Source: UBA6382 sp963617965 | Lineage (GTDB): Bacteria > Bacteroidota > Bacteroidia > Bacteroidales > Bacteroidaceae | DNA: 48,657 nucleotides | Direction of reading: 5' to 3' | NCBI GenBank assembly: GCA_963617965.1 | Contig: CAVEQO010000016.1 | Location: 1 to 48,657, forward strand | Part shown: positions 25,747 through 34,035 of the stretch, in pieces | Numbering within the stretch: position 1 is the stretch's first letter | Layout: each line of letters starts with the position of its first letter | Notes under the pieces: model-generated | What the model was told of the DNA's origin: nothing | Databases searched by the model: none | What the model saw: the letters and a program-made list of their open reading frames with translations, nothing else | Program-made: the position numbers and the translations under genes

Positions 25747-27852
25747 CTAATCCGTCTGCGCATATCCTTCCATATCGCCGCCAGAGGGAACGTTCAGCGT
25801 TGGATAGCTTATGCGCGTGTGGTATACGGTCTTGAGATTGGCCACAAGGACATCCTTTGCCACCGCCACATCGCGGAACGTGATCGGACAGTCGCGGAAG
25901 AACCCTTCATTCACTTGCTGGTCCACGATGTTGTCGACAAGCTTGCGCAGACTCTCCTCGGAAATTTCCGCCATACTGCGCGAAGCCGCCTCCACGGCAT
26001 CGGCCATCATGAGAATGGCCTGTTCCTTTGTGTGCGGATTGGGTCCCGGATACGTAAACAGTTCTTCATTCACCGGCTCGCCGGGGTGCTTGTTGACATA
26101 GTTGATATAGAAATACCTGGTCTTGCCGCGCCCGTGATGGGTGGCTATGCATTCCCTTATTACTGACGGCAAACCGTATTTGTCGGCCATGTCCACCCCG
26201 TCGGTCACGTGGCGTATGATTATCTGCGCACTCTGCTCTTCGGGCAGGTCGTTGTGGGGATTCACTCCTATCTGGTTCTCCGTGAAAAACACGGGATTGG
26301 CCAACTTTCCTATGTCGTGGTACAGGGCCGCCGTCCTTACAAGCTGTACGTTGGCATCCAGTTTCGAGGCCACTTCCGTTGCCAGATTGGCCACCTGCAT
26401 GGAATGGTTGAACGTTCCCTGCGCTTCTTTTGACAGACGTCTAAGCAGCGGGGTGTTGACATTTGACAGTTCCACGAGCGTTACGCTCGAAATGAACCCG
26501 AACACTTTCTCAAACAGCAGCATCAGCGGGTAGGCGAACAGCAGGAGCACCCCGTTGACGGCAATGCGCATGTACCACGACACGTCAAGAGTGCTCAGAA
26601 AGAACCCTTGACTCAAGTCATAGCCCAGCTTTATCAGAGCCGTCACCGCTATCACGAGGGCCGCGGAGCGGAACAGCTGCGATCTTGACGTGAGTTCCTT
26701 AAGGGAGTATATCGCCGTGAGACTCGACACTATCTCCAGCATCATGAATTCGTACGAACCGTGTATCGACAGCGAACACAGCCCTATTATCAGAAGCATC
26801 ATGACAAACGCCGTGCGCGAGTCAAGGAACACCCTGACGAATATCGCCACTATCGCAAATGGCACCACATAGACATTCTGCTCGTTGGACTGCTGCACAT
26901 AAGACGTGGCGACCGAAAACACCAGTATCAACGACAGCAGGAAGAGCATCGGACGCATCCCGTCAATGTAGTCGCGCCTGTACAACATTATGTAAGTCAG
27001 GAACACGCTCATGAGAACCGCAACACACAGAAACTGACCCACGAGAACCAGCATTTCATCCGCACCGCTGCCGCTGCGCTTCTCGGACTCCCTCTCCAAC
27101 GAGCGCAGCACCTTCACCGTGTTTGGCGTGACAATCTCGCCTTCACCTATGATCTTCTCCCCTTTCTGGACCATGCCGCGGCACAGTGCCACGTTGGCCA
27201 GCACCTCCCTCCGCACCGACTCCGTACGCTCCTTGTCATACACGAGGTTGGGCACCAGATAGTCTGCCACCCTGCTGTAGTCCAGAATTTCTTTAGGCAA
27301 ATGGAGGGAATCTACCTTGTGGGCGATATGCTCATAGGCCATACGTGGGGAAAACACCATGTCTGCCCCTACCGAGAGTGCTGCGGAATTGCTCACCACG
27401 CTGATTTTTTCTGCCCCGGAAACCGCCGCATTGTAACTTGCCTGGCTCACGATTCCCCTGTCATACACCGCCGTCAGCAATTTCGCGACAAGGACTCCGG
27501 CCTTGCGGAGGTCTGGCCCGTCTGCCCTTCCGGCCAAGTCCGCATTGAACTTGTGCAACTGATCACGCTCTATATCCTTCTCAAGGTTGAAAAACGGCTT
27601 CACCTTGCCCAGCACACTGTCACGCTCGTGCTTCAACTGGGCATCCGACTTGTATACGGGGAAATTGTATTCCGCTATCAGCTGTGAGTATTTCCATGGC
27701 TTGCCCTCCGAGTAGTCATAAGAGAAACTGTGCTCGTGAGGCATGAAATAGACAATCACCACACTTGCAATCAAGTGCAGTGCCACACAAAGAAGCATTT
27801 TGTATCTTGTCCACATGTCTGGCTGTACTCCGTTGCGGACAATGCGCAACAT
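25747..27852 (-). CDS. PgpH-like 7TM-HD phosphohydrolase
   Basis: About 701 residues. Order of parts: an N-terminal membrane segment (about 19-37), a long extracytoplasmic region (about 40-260), seven membrane segments (about 265-460), then a cytoplasmic HD domain with HDIGK (512-516) and HHGRGK (573-578). This is the 7TM-7TMR-HD family; the Listeria member PgpH hydrolyses cyclic di-AMP, which is the best guess here. The start is uncertain: ATG at 27852 follows AT-rich sequence, but a -7 box at 27861-27868 would leave almost no leader; ATG at 27816 is the alternative. Divergent from gltX. Confidence 0.85.
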   Translation of the reverse strand: MLRIVRNGVQPDMWTRYKMLLCVALHLIASVVIVYFMPHEHSFSYDYSEGKPWKYSQLIAEYNFPVYKSDAQLKHERDSVLGKVKPFFNLEKDIERDQLHKFNADLAGRADGPDLRKAGVLVAKLLTAVYDRGIVSQASYNAAVSGAEKISVVSNSAALSVGADMVFSPRMAYEHIAHKVDSLHLPKEILDYSRVADYLVPNLVYDKERTESVRREVLANVALCRGMVQKGEKIIGEGEIVTPNTVKVLRSLERESEKRSGSGADEMLVLVGQFLCVAVLMSVFLTYIMLYRRDYIDGMRPMLFLLSLILVFSVATSYVQQSNEQNVYVVPFAIVAIFVRVFLDSRTAFVMMLLIIGLCSLSIHGSYEFMMLEIVSSLTAIYSLKELTSRSQLFRSAALVIAVTALIKLGYDLSQGFFLSTLDVSWYMRIAVNGVLLLFAYPLMLLFEKVFGFISSVTLVELSNVNTPLLRRLSKEAQGTFNHSMQVANLATEVASKLDANVQLVRTAALYHDIGKLANPVFFTENQIGVNPHNDLPEEQSAQIIIRHVTDGVDMADKYGLPSVIRECIATHHGRGKTRYFYINYVNKHPGEPVNEELFTYPGPNPHTKEQAILMMADAVEAASRSMAEISEESLRKLVDNIVDQQVNEGFFRDCPITFRDVAVAKDVLVANLKTVYHTRISYPTLNVPSGGDMEGYAQTD

Positions 27853-27860
27853 TACGCATA

Positions 27861-27868
27861 CAAAATTA
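27861..27868 (-). promoter_or_regulatory. Candidate -7 box upstream of the PgpH-like gene
   Basis: Minus-strand TAATTTTG fits TAnnTTTG exactly. It lies only 8 bases before the ATG at 27852, so a transcript from here would be leaderless or start translation at 27816. No -33 element is seen. Confidence 0.35.
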
Positions 27869-27976
27869 GAAAAGAATACGAAAGCGCGCCACATAAAACG
27901 GCAAAAACTTGCGGCATTCCTGTTCTGCGCCGCTATTTGTCTGCTTGCATACAGGATGTTTTCGGCAATTTATGTT

Positions 27977-27984
27977 TAATTTTG
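27977..27984 (+). promoter_or_regulatory. Candidate -7 promoter box of gltX
   Basis: Plus-strand TAATTTTG, identical to the box of the divergent gene and an exact TAnnTTTG match. It lies 25 bases before the gltX ATG. A TTTG at 27936-27939 is too far away (37-base spacer), so only the -7 part is supported. Confidence 0.4.
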
Positions 27985-28009
27985 CATTCTACATAAATTT
28001 CGGTCTGTC

Positions 28010-29572
28010 ATGAACCAACAAAAGATACGGGTGCGCTTTGCGCCGAGCCCAACCGGTCCTCTCCATATCGGCGGTGTGAGGACGGCTCTCTACAACTATC
28101 TGTTTGCCCGCAAGAACAAGGGACAGATGATTTTCCGCATAGAGGACACCGACTCCAGCCGCTTCGTTCCGGGGGCTGAAGAATACATTGCGGAGAGTTT
28201 CAAGTGGCTCGGCATCAAGTTTGACGAGGGCGTGGGTATCGGAGGGGACTGCGGACCCTATCGGCAGTCCGAGCGCAGGGAAGTCTACCGGAAATATGTG
28301 GATGTCCTCCTCCGCAACGGCAAGGCATACATCGCATTTGACACTCCAGAGGAACTGGATGCAAAACGCGGAGAAACGAAGAATTTCCAGTATGACGCAA
28401 CGACGCGCATGACAATGCGCAATTCGCTCACCATGCCGGAAGAAGAGGTGCAAGCCCTCGTTGCTCAAGGACACCAATACGTAGTGCGCTTCAAGGTGGA
28501 GCCGGGCGAGGACATTCATGTGCTCGACATGATCCGCGGCGACGTGGTCTTCAATTCCTCCGTGCTTGACGACAAGGTCCTCTACAAAAGTGCCGATGAA
28601 CTGCCCACATACCATTTGGCAAATATCGTGGACGACCATCTCATGGAGATATCCCACGTCATACGCGGCGAAGAATGGCTGCCGTCGGCTCCGCTACACG
28701 TGTTGTTATACCGTGCATTCGGTTGGCAGGACACCATGCCGGCATTCGCCCACCTGCCTCTTCTGCTCAAGCCCGACGGGAAAGGCAAACTCTCCAAACG
28801 CGATGGCGACAAACTGGGATTCCCGGTCTTCCCCCTTGAATGGCACGACCCTTTGTCAGGTTCTGTTTCAAGCGGATATCGCGAGAGCGGCTACCTGCCA
28901 GAGGCTGTCATAAATTTTCTTGCGCTGTTGGGCTGGAATCCCGGCACCGACCAGGAGATTCTGTCCATGGACCAGCTTGTGGAGCAGTTTGACCTACGGA
29001 AGTGTTCGAAGAGCGGTGCGAAGTTCGACTACATGAAAGGCTGGTGGTTCAACCGCGAATACCTGCTCATGAAAACCGACGAGGAACTTGCCCCGGCTTT
29101 CGTTGATATTCTTGCACACAACGGCATCTCCGTATCTGCCGCACGGGCTGCGCAGGTAATCGGCATGATGAAGCAGAAGGTGGTGGAATATGTCGACGGG
29201 CAGTCCGGCCAAATAAAGAAAAGGGCTGTGTCGTTTGTGGGAGACCTATGGCCGCTCTGCGATTTCTTCTTCTCCGCACCTGTAGGATTTGACCGCGACG
29301 ACAAGTTCATACGCAAGAACTGGAAAGAAAACTCCGCCGCCGAAATGCAGCAGCTTGCCGGTATGCTCGCTCAGCTCGATGAATTCAGCGTTGAAAGCCT
29401 GGAAAGAACCATAGCCCCCTGGGCGGAACAGACTGGCATCAGACCGTGGAACGCATGGCGCATCTGTCTCGTAGGCAAGGGGCAAGGACCCGATATGTAC
29501 GAACTTGCGGCATTCCTCGGCAAGGAAGAGACTCTCCGCCGCATGGACTTTGCGGTCTGCTCTCTGCAATAG
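28010..29572 (+). CDS. gltX: Glutamate-tRNA ligase
   Basis: 520 residues. Charges tRNA-Glu with glutamate. Class I signatures are present: RFAPSPTGPLHIGG (HIGG at 19-22 as the HIGH motif) and GKLSKRDGD (KLSKR at 260-264 as KMSKS). The catalytic Rossmann fold is followed by a helical anticodon-binding region from about residue 340. Length is slightly above the 470-500 common in bacteria, due to insertions. The next gene, waaA, is 60 bases downstream on the same strand and may be cotranscribed. Confidence 0.97.
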   Translation: MNQQKIRVRFAPSPTGPLHIGGVRTALYNYLFARKNKGQMIFRIEDTDSSRFVPGAEEYIAESFKWLGIKFDEGVGIGGDCGPYRQSERREVYRKYVDVLLRNGKAYIAFDTPEELDAKRGETKNFQYDATTRMTMRNSLTMPEEEVQALVAQGHQYVVRFKVEPGEDIHVLDMIRGDVVFNSSVLDDKVLYKSADELPTYHLANIVDDHLMEISHVIRGEEWLPSAPLHVLLYRAFGWQDTMPAFAHLPLLLKPDGKGKLSKRDGDKLGFPVFPLEWHDPLSGSVSSGYRESGYLPEAVINFLALLGWNPGTDQEILSMDQLVEQFDLRKCSKSGAKFDYMKGWWFNREYLLMKTDEELAPAFVDILAHNGISVSAARAAQVIGMMKQKVVEYVDGQSGQIKKRAVSFVGDLWPLCDFFFSAPVGFDRDDKFIRKNWKENSAAEMQQLAGMLAQLDEFSVESLERTIAPWAEQTGIRPWNAWRICLVGKGQGPDMYELAAFLGKEETLRRMDFAVCSLQ

Positions 29573-29632
29573 TTGCCGCACGCAAGGTCTTTACATACAG
29601 CAACACACACTTAACTGCCAAAGTTTCGAAAC

Positions 29633-30877
29633 ATGTATTCACTCGCTATATACCTGTATATGTTCTGCGTGAACATAGCGGCCCTGTTCAACAAGAAAGC
29701 CCGCCTCATAAAAGCCGGACACGGCAAGACATACAAAATCCTGCGTCGCGGCAGACAGGAGTGCGACAAATACCTGTGGTTCCACGCCGCATCGCTGGGA
29801 GAGTTCGAACAGGGACGGCCCCTGATGGAAAAGATACGTAGGCGGAACCCCCAATACAAGATATTGCTCACGTTCTTCTCCCCGTCCGGCTATGAGGTGC
29901 GCAAAGACTACAAGGGTGCCGACATCTGTTGCTATCTGCCTTTCGACACCATGCTCAATGCGAAGAAATTCATCCGCATAGCAAAGCCCGAAATGGCTTT
30001 CTTCATCAAGTACGAGTTCTGGCAGAACTACCTCTCTGAACTTCACCGGCGCGGCATCCCCACATATAGCGTGGCAAGTATTTTCCGACCCAACCAGATT
30101 TTCTTCCGGTGGTACGGTCACAAATACCGCGATGTGCTGAAATGTTTCACCCACCTGTTTGTTCAGAACCAGCAGTCCGTAAGCCTCCTCAAGCGTCTTG
30201 GCATTGAATGCGCCACGGTGGTGGGAGACACCCGTATGGACCGTGTCCTGCAGATACGGAAAACGGCAAAGGATCTGCCGTTGTGCGAAGCTTTCTGCCG
30301 TAACCTGCCCACCAACGGCCACGTTGTCGTGGCCGGCAGCAGTTGGCAGCCCGACGAAGACATTCTGATAGACTATTTCAACAACCACTCCGAACAACGC
30401 CTCATCCTCGCACCGCACGTTGTAAGCGAAGTGCATCTTGCTGAGATTGAGGGGAAACTGCGACGGCCGGCTGTGCGCTATTCCAAAGCAACAGCCGAGA
30501 GCGCGGCACAGGCGCACTGTCTGATAATAGACTGCTACGGACTTCTGTCGTCAATCTACCGCTATGCCTCCGTAGCGTATGTGGGTGGAGGCTTCGGCGC
30601 AGGAATCCACAATGTGCCGGAGGCCGCGGTCTACGGGCTGCCTGTCATAGTGGGGCCCAACAATCAGCGTTTCCGCGAGGCAACGGAGCTGATAAAGTTG
30701 GGCGGTTGCTTTGAAATACACAACCCGCAGGACTATATCTCCGTGATTACCCGGCTTACCGCCGACAGTTCGTTTCTGCAGCGCGCCTCACAGATATCAC
30801 ACGACTACATCTGTGCCAACGCCGGCGCAGTGGACAAGGTCTACGACAGCGTCTTCAGCGACGGACATGAAAAATAG
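29633..30877 (+). CDS. waaA: 3-deoxy-D-manno-octulosonic acid (Kdo) transferase
   Basis: 414 residues, a GT30 glycosyltransferase that adds Kdo from CMP-Kdo to lipid A precursor at the inner membrane. An N-terminal hydrophobic segment (about 4-20) anchors it. HAASLGEFEQ (with Glu57, the proposed catalytic base), IKYEFWQNYL in the middle and VAYVGGGFGAGIHNVPEAAVYGLPVI in the C-terminal domain are the family signatures. It implies a lipopolysaccharide-bearing outer membrane. It follows gltX and converges on an outer-membrane barrel gene. Confidence 0.95.
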   Translation: MYSLAIYLYMFCVNIAALFNKKARLIKAGHGKTYKILRRGRQECDKYLWFHAASLGEFEQGRPLMEKIRRRNPQYKILLTFFSPSGYEVRKDYKGADICCYLPFDTMLNAKKFIRIAKPEMAFFIKYEFWQNYLSELHRRGIPTYSVASIFRPNQIFFRWYGHKYRDVLKCFTHLFVQNQQSVSLLKRLGIECATVVGDTRMDRVLQIRKTAKDLPLCEAFCRNLPTNGHVVVAGSSWQPDEDILIDYFNNHSEQRLILAPHVVSEVHLAEIEGKLRRPAVRYSKATAESAAQAHCLIIDCYGLLSSIYRYASVAYVGGGFGAGIHNVPEAAVYGLPVIVGPNNQRFREATELIKLGGCFEIHNPQDYISVITRLTADSSFLQRASQISHDYICANAGAVDKVYDSVFSDGHEK

Positions 30878-30916
30878 CGGCTCCACACAGCTGCTCCGGA
30901 TCGTCTTCGTAGCAGA

Positions 30917-30964
30917 CAACGGCAAAGGGCCGGCAGGAGTGTTCCTGTCGGCCCTTTGCCGTTG
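30917..30964. terminator. Long hairpin between convergent waaA and the barrel gene
   Basis: A 22-base inverted repeat (30917-30938 with 30943-30964) with one wobble position and a 4-base loop. It lies between the ends of two convergent genes, so it may stop both, but only short T runs (TTT inside the arms) are present and no U-tract follows on either side. Its outer arm CAACGGCAAAGGGCC resembles the arm of the hairpin after rpoC. Confidence 0.65.
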
Positions 30965-30981
30965 CAGAACCTGTGGCAGCC

Positions 30982-31743
30982 CTACAGTATGCGCCCGACA
31001 AGACGTATGTTCAGCACAGGCCATACCGTCACCTTGCTGACAGTCTTGACAAAGGCCCCGTCGCCGCCCAAATTGGTGTCCTTTGCCAGTTTGGTGTCGC
31101 GCAAATAGACATCCGGAGTTCCCCAGAATTGCACGCCCATGTCAAAGTTCAAGGCGAAACGGTGCTTTGCGGGCACTGCGCGACCGAAACCCAAACCAAC
31201 ATAGGGGCGGAATGAGGCTACCTTGAGTGTCGCGTCCACATTACCGTTGTCGTCAGGGGTGAGCAGGAAATCTCCCATGGCAAGTCCTATCTTGTTGTCG
31301 GGGAACATCCTGTTGTATTCAGCCACCTGCGAAAGGACTCCGTCCTGACTGTTCTTCACCGTGATAATCTTGCTCTTGCCGAAATACGCTCCCACAGTCA
31401 CATGGAAGGCACTCTTTTTGAACGGATACACATCGGCCAGCAAATGACCCGTCGTTAGAGTGGTCTTGCCTTCCACATCAAACCGGTCAGGTCCGGTGTA
31501 CACCGCCGGGGTTTCATTGATCTTCAGATGTGTCTTGATCTTTACGCTGGGGAAAATGTCCATTCCGCCGCGCAACGCAACATACGGTGTCACAGGGGTC
31601 GCCACATCAAGGCTTATTCCCGTGGTGCCTATGCCCACACCGACACTCACATTGTTAAACACTCCGAGATTCTCCACTCTGTCCTGTGCATGGACTCCTG
31701 TCAGACCTGCTGCAGCCACCAGTAGCAACGCGATTTTTTTCAT
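30982..31743 (-). CDS. Predicted outer-membrane beta-barrel protein
   Basis: 253 residues from the ATG at 31743 (MKKIALLLVAAAGLTGVHAQ), a clear signal peptide cut near Ala19-Gln20. The rest alternates polar and hydrophobic residues with many aromatic strand ends (VYPFKKSAFHVTVGAYFG, RPYVGLGFGRAVPAKHRFALNFDMGVQFWG), consistent with an 8- to 10-stranded barrel. I do not recognise a specific family or substrate. It stands alone between two hairpins, with a -7 box at 31790-31797. Confidence 0.75.
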   Translation of the reverse strand: MKKIALLLVAAAGLTGVHAQDRVENLGVFNNVSVGVGIGTTGISLDVATPVTPYVALRGGMDIFPSVKIKTHLKINETPAVYTGPDRFDVEGKTTLTTGHLLADVYPFKKSAFHVTVGAYFGKSKIITVKNSQDGVLSQVAEYNRMFPDNKIGLAMGDFLLTPDDNGNVDATLKVASFRPYVGLGFGRAVPAKHRFALNFDMGVQFWGTPDVYLRDTKLAKDTNLGGDGAFVKTVSKVTVWPVLNIRLVGRIL

Positions 31744-31789
31744 TCTGTTTCTTTTTTCGTTAATATTTATCAAATAGGCTCTCCTCCCG

Positions 31790-31797
31790 CAAAAATA
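31790..31797 (-). promoter_or_regulatory. Candidate -7 promoter box of the barrel gene
   Basis: Minus-strand TATTTTTG fits TAnnTTTG exactly, 46 bases before the ATG at 31743. No -33 TTTG at the right distance. It lies downstream of the GH2 terminator, as expected for a separate transcript. Confidence 0.45.
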
Positions 31798-31868
31798 GTA
31801 AACTTTTCTGTTCCTTTGTCACTTTTTACATGATTTTCGCTGCTTGGGACGGTGTTGCTGCAAAAAAA

Positions 31869-31908
31869 GCCGCTCCGACCTGCATTTTCTGGCGCAGACC
31901 GGAGCGGC
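31869..31908 (-). terminator. Terminator of the GH2 gene
   Basis: Stem 31869-31883 with 31894-31908 (15 pairs, two mismatches; outer arm GCCGCTCCG) and a 10-base loop. On the minus strand it runs straight into seven T, so it is a strong rho-independent terminator 25 bases after the GH2 stop. Confidence 0.9.
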
Positions 31909-31933
31909 ATATATAGTTGCCGCAACCGCAATA

Positions 31934-33757
31934 TCAGGGTCTGTAGCTTTCTTTCCATTTTATGAACCACTCCGGTTCTTTTCCGAAAATGGATTTCAGC
32001 TTGCCCGCATCAAACTTGAGCTGGCGATCGTAGGTATAGATGCCGTTCTGTTCCTGTTCCACATCCGTGAGCTGTGTATAGGTATAGCCGTTGATATAGT
32101 CAAAGGTCAGGATTGTGTCAACCGTACTCTCCAGACGGGTGTATAACGCTTTCAAGTCTTTGGGACCGTCACCGTAACCCCATGTGTTGTCGGCATATTT
32201 CTCAATGACCCAGCCTATGCCGCCCATCTCGTCCAGCAGATACGGCTGGCCTCCGTAGGCATCCTCTTTGTCCTTGTTGAGTGTCGGCACCGTACCGTCG
32301 CCCTTGAGAGTAAGCTGTTTTTTGAGTTCGGCGGCATTGCCCTCATAGTCATGGAACGACCAGATATCCGTTTTCTTCTGATGATAGCCACCCGACACGT
32401 CATGCACAGGCCGGTAGTCCAGCCGGTGTGTCAAGTCGTAGACATCAGCCAACAGACGGTTGTGGTTGATTCCGTCTGCAGCACGTCCCCATGTCTCGTT
32501 GAACGGAGTCCACGTTATGATACTGGGATGGTTGCGGTCGCGCTCCACCACCTCCGACCACTCCGTCAGGAAATTGCGGGCGGCGGCGGTGCCGTTGATG
32601 TCCATGCCCCACGATGCGGCTTCACCCCACGTAAGGTAGCCCAGCTTGTCAGCCCAGTAGTGGAAACGCTCTTCAAAGACTTTCTGGTGCAGACGGGCGG
32701 AATTGAATCCCACTGCCATGGCTCGCTCTATGTCTCCCTTGAGGTCTGCGTCCGTAGGAGCAGTCCACACGCCTTTGGGATAGTAGCCCTGATCAAGCAC
32801 CATGCGCAGGAAGAGCGGCTTGTTGTTGAGAAACAGGCGATTGCCCTCTATATGTATCTTGCGCATTCCCGCATAGCTCCTGACCATGTCGACCACCTGA
32901 CCCTGCGCATTGAGCACCTCGTACTCCAAGCCATAGAGGAACGGGCTTTCAGGCGACCAAGTCTTGGCATTCTTCACGGGCAGAATCACGGTCATCGGGA
33001 CGGTGGCTTTCGCCGTGACCGAAGCCACCGCTTTTGTTCCGTCAAGCACTTTCACGCGCAATTTCAGCCCCTTTTCAAGAGCATGGAAATTCGGTTCTAC
33101 CACAAAGCGGCTGTTGTCAAGGTCGGGTTTGACGTATGCACTGCGCAACCCTGTTGGCGACACGGCTTCCATCCACACGGTCTGCCAGATTCCCGTGACA
33201 CGGGTATAGTAGCAGCCCGACGAAGAGAAGCCGTGGCTTTGCTTTCCGCCCGTCTGCGCCCTGCCGCGCAGGTCATCCTTGACCCAAAGAACCACATTGG
33301 CTTCTTCTCCGGGCTTGACACAGTCGGTGATGTCTATGGCAAACGACGAACTGCCACCCCAATGGCGGCCTGCCACCTTGTCATTGACATAGAGGGTGGC
33401 GTAATAGTCTACCGCTCCGAAATTCATGAATATTTTCTTGCCGTTCCACGAGGCCGGTATCTGCACCTTGCGCTGATACCAGATTCCGGGAATGAAATCC
33501 TTGTAACCCACCCCCGACAGTTCGCTCTCCGGGCAGAACGGCACAGTGATTTTCCGGTCAAAGCCGCGGCTTTTGTCAAACTTGCGGTCTATGCCCGTGT
33601 TGCTGAGATCAAGCGAATAAGTCCACTCGCCGTTGAGGTTTATCCAATCGGCGCGTTCAAATTGGGGACGCGGATACTCCGGACGAGGAATGTCCGTCTG
33701 CGCCGCCGCCACAAGCGACAGCATGATGGTTGTTACACCAAAGAGGAATCTTTTCAT
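31934..33757 (-). CDS. Secreted glycoside hydrolase family 2 protein
   Basis: 607 residues with a signal peptide (1-19, VAAA before Gln20). Domains in order: a jelly-roll sugar-binding domain (about 35-200), an immunoglobulin-like domain (about 205-300) and a TIM barrel (about 300-600). The catalytic pair is visible: acid/base Glu421 in FNETWG and nucleophile Glu510 in LLDEMGG. GH2 includes beta-galactosidases, beta-mannosidases and beta-glucuronidases; I cannot assign the substrate. No SusC/SusD pair or other carbohydrate enzyme is nearby, so it is not in a typical utilisation locus. The start region carries a 13-base tandem repeat. Confidence 0.9.
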   Translation of the reverse strand: MKRFLFGVTTIMLSLVAAAQTDIPRPEYPRPQFERADWINLNGEWTYSLDLSNTGIDRKFDKSRGFDRKITVPFCPESELSGVGYKDFIPGIWYQRKVQIPASWNGKKIFMNFGAVDYYATLYVNDKVAGRHWGGSSSFAIDITDCVKPGEEANVVLWVKDDLRGRAQTGGKQSHGFSSSGCYYTRVTGIWQTVWMEAVSPTGLRSAYVKPDLDNSRFVVEPNFHALEKGLKLRVKVLDGTKAVASVTAKATVPMTVILPVKNAKTWSPESPFLYGLEYEVLNAQGQVVDMVRSYAGMRKIHIEGNRLFLNNKPLFLRMVLDQGYYPKGVWTAPTDADLKGDIERAMAVGFNSARLHQKVFEERFHYWADKLGYLTWGEAASWGMDINGTAAARNFLTEWSEVVERDRNHPSIITWTPFNETWGRAADGINHNRLLADVYDLTHRLDYRPVHDVSGGYHQKKTDIWSFHDYEGNAAELKKQLTLKGDGTVPTLNKDKEDAYGGQPYLLDEMGGIGWVIEKYADNTWGYGDGPKDLKALYTRLESTVDTILTFDYINGYTYTQLTDVEQEQNGIYTYDRQLKFDAGKLKSIFGKEPEWFIKWKESYRP

Positions 33758-33779
33758 TTTGTTTTTTCATTTTGTTTTT
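33755..33779 (-). repeat. Tandem 13-base repeat across the GH2 start
   Basis: The sequence CATTTTGTTTTTT (33755-33767) is followed directly by CATTTTGTTTTT (33768-33779). On the minus strand this duplicates ATG and the A-rich bases after it. The upstream ATG (33770) is in a different frame from the GH2 gene, so only the one at 33757 gives the signal peptide. Confidence 0.8.
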
Positions 33780-33787
33780 GAAGACTG

Positions 33788-33973
33788 TCACCTGCCCCTG
33801 TAATGACGGGGATTGTGATGAGATGGCGGAGGCGTAGCCTGACGGTAGTAATGTCCGCTGCGCAACGGACGTTCATGCCGTGGCGGACGGTCATAGTAGT
33901 CGTCATAGCATACCCAGCAACTTGTCATTAGCAAAGAGCCGGCAAATGCGATGAGAAGCACAAGGTTTTTCAT
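33788..33973 (-). CDS. Small His/Arg/Pro-rich lipoprotein
   Basis: 61 residues. The N-terminus MKNLVLLIAFAGSLLMTSC is a lipoprotein signal with Cys19 as the lipidation site. The mature part is only about 42 residues, rich in Tyr, His, Arg and Pro (DDYYDRPPRHERP, then PPPSHHNPRHYRGR), with no fold evident. It lies 30 bases upstream of the GH2 gene on the same strand and may share its transcript. No function is recognised; a short surface-exposed or metal-binding peptide is possible, but that is a guess. Confidence 0.6.
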   Translation of the reverse strand: MKNLVLLIAFAGSLLMTSCWVCYDDYYDRPPRHERPLRSGHYYRQATPPPSHHNPRHYRGR

Positions 33974-34035
33974 AAGCGTTGTGTTTTGGATGGTTTTACG
34001 GCTGCCGGGATCGCAGTCCTTTGAGTTCCGGACAG

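Noticed and set aside
24402..25835. A 477-codon plus-strand frame opposite mdh
   Set aside because: It runs through the mdh terminator hairpin, the whole mdh gene in antisense and the mdh promoter region, and its translation matches no family I know.
32351..33781. A 476-codon plus-strand frame opposite the GH2 gene
   Set aside because: Antisense to a clear GH2 gene with both catalytic residues; the translation has no domain signal.
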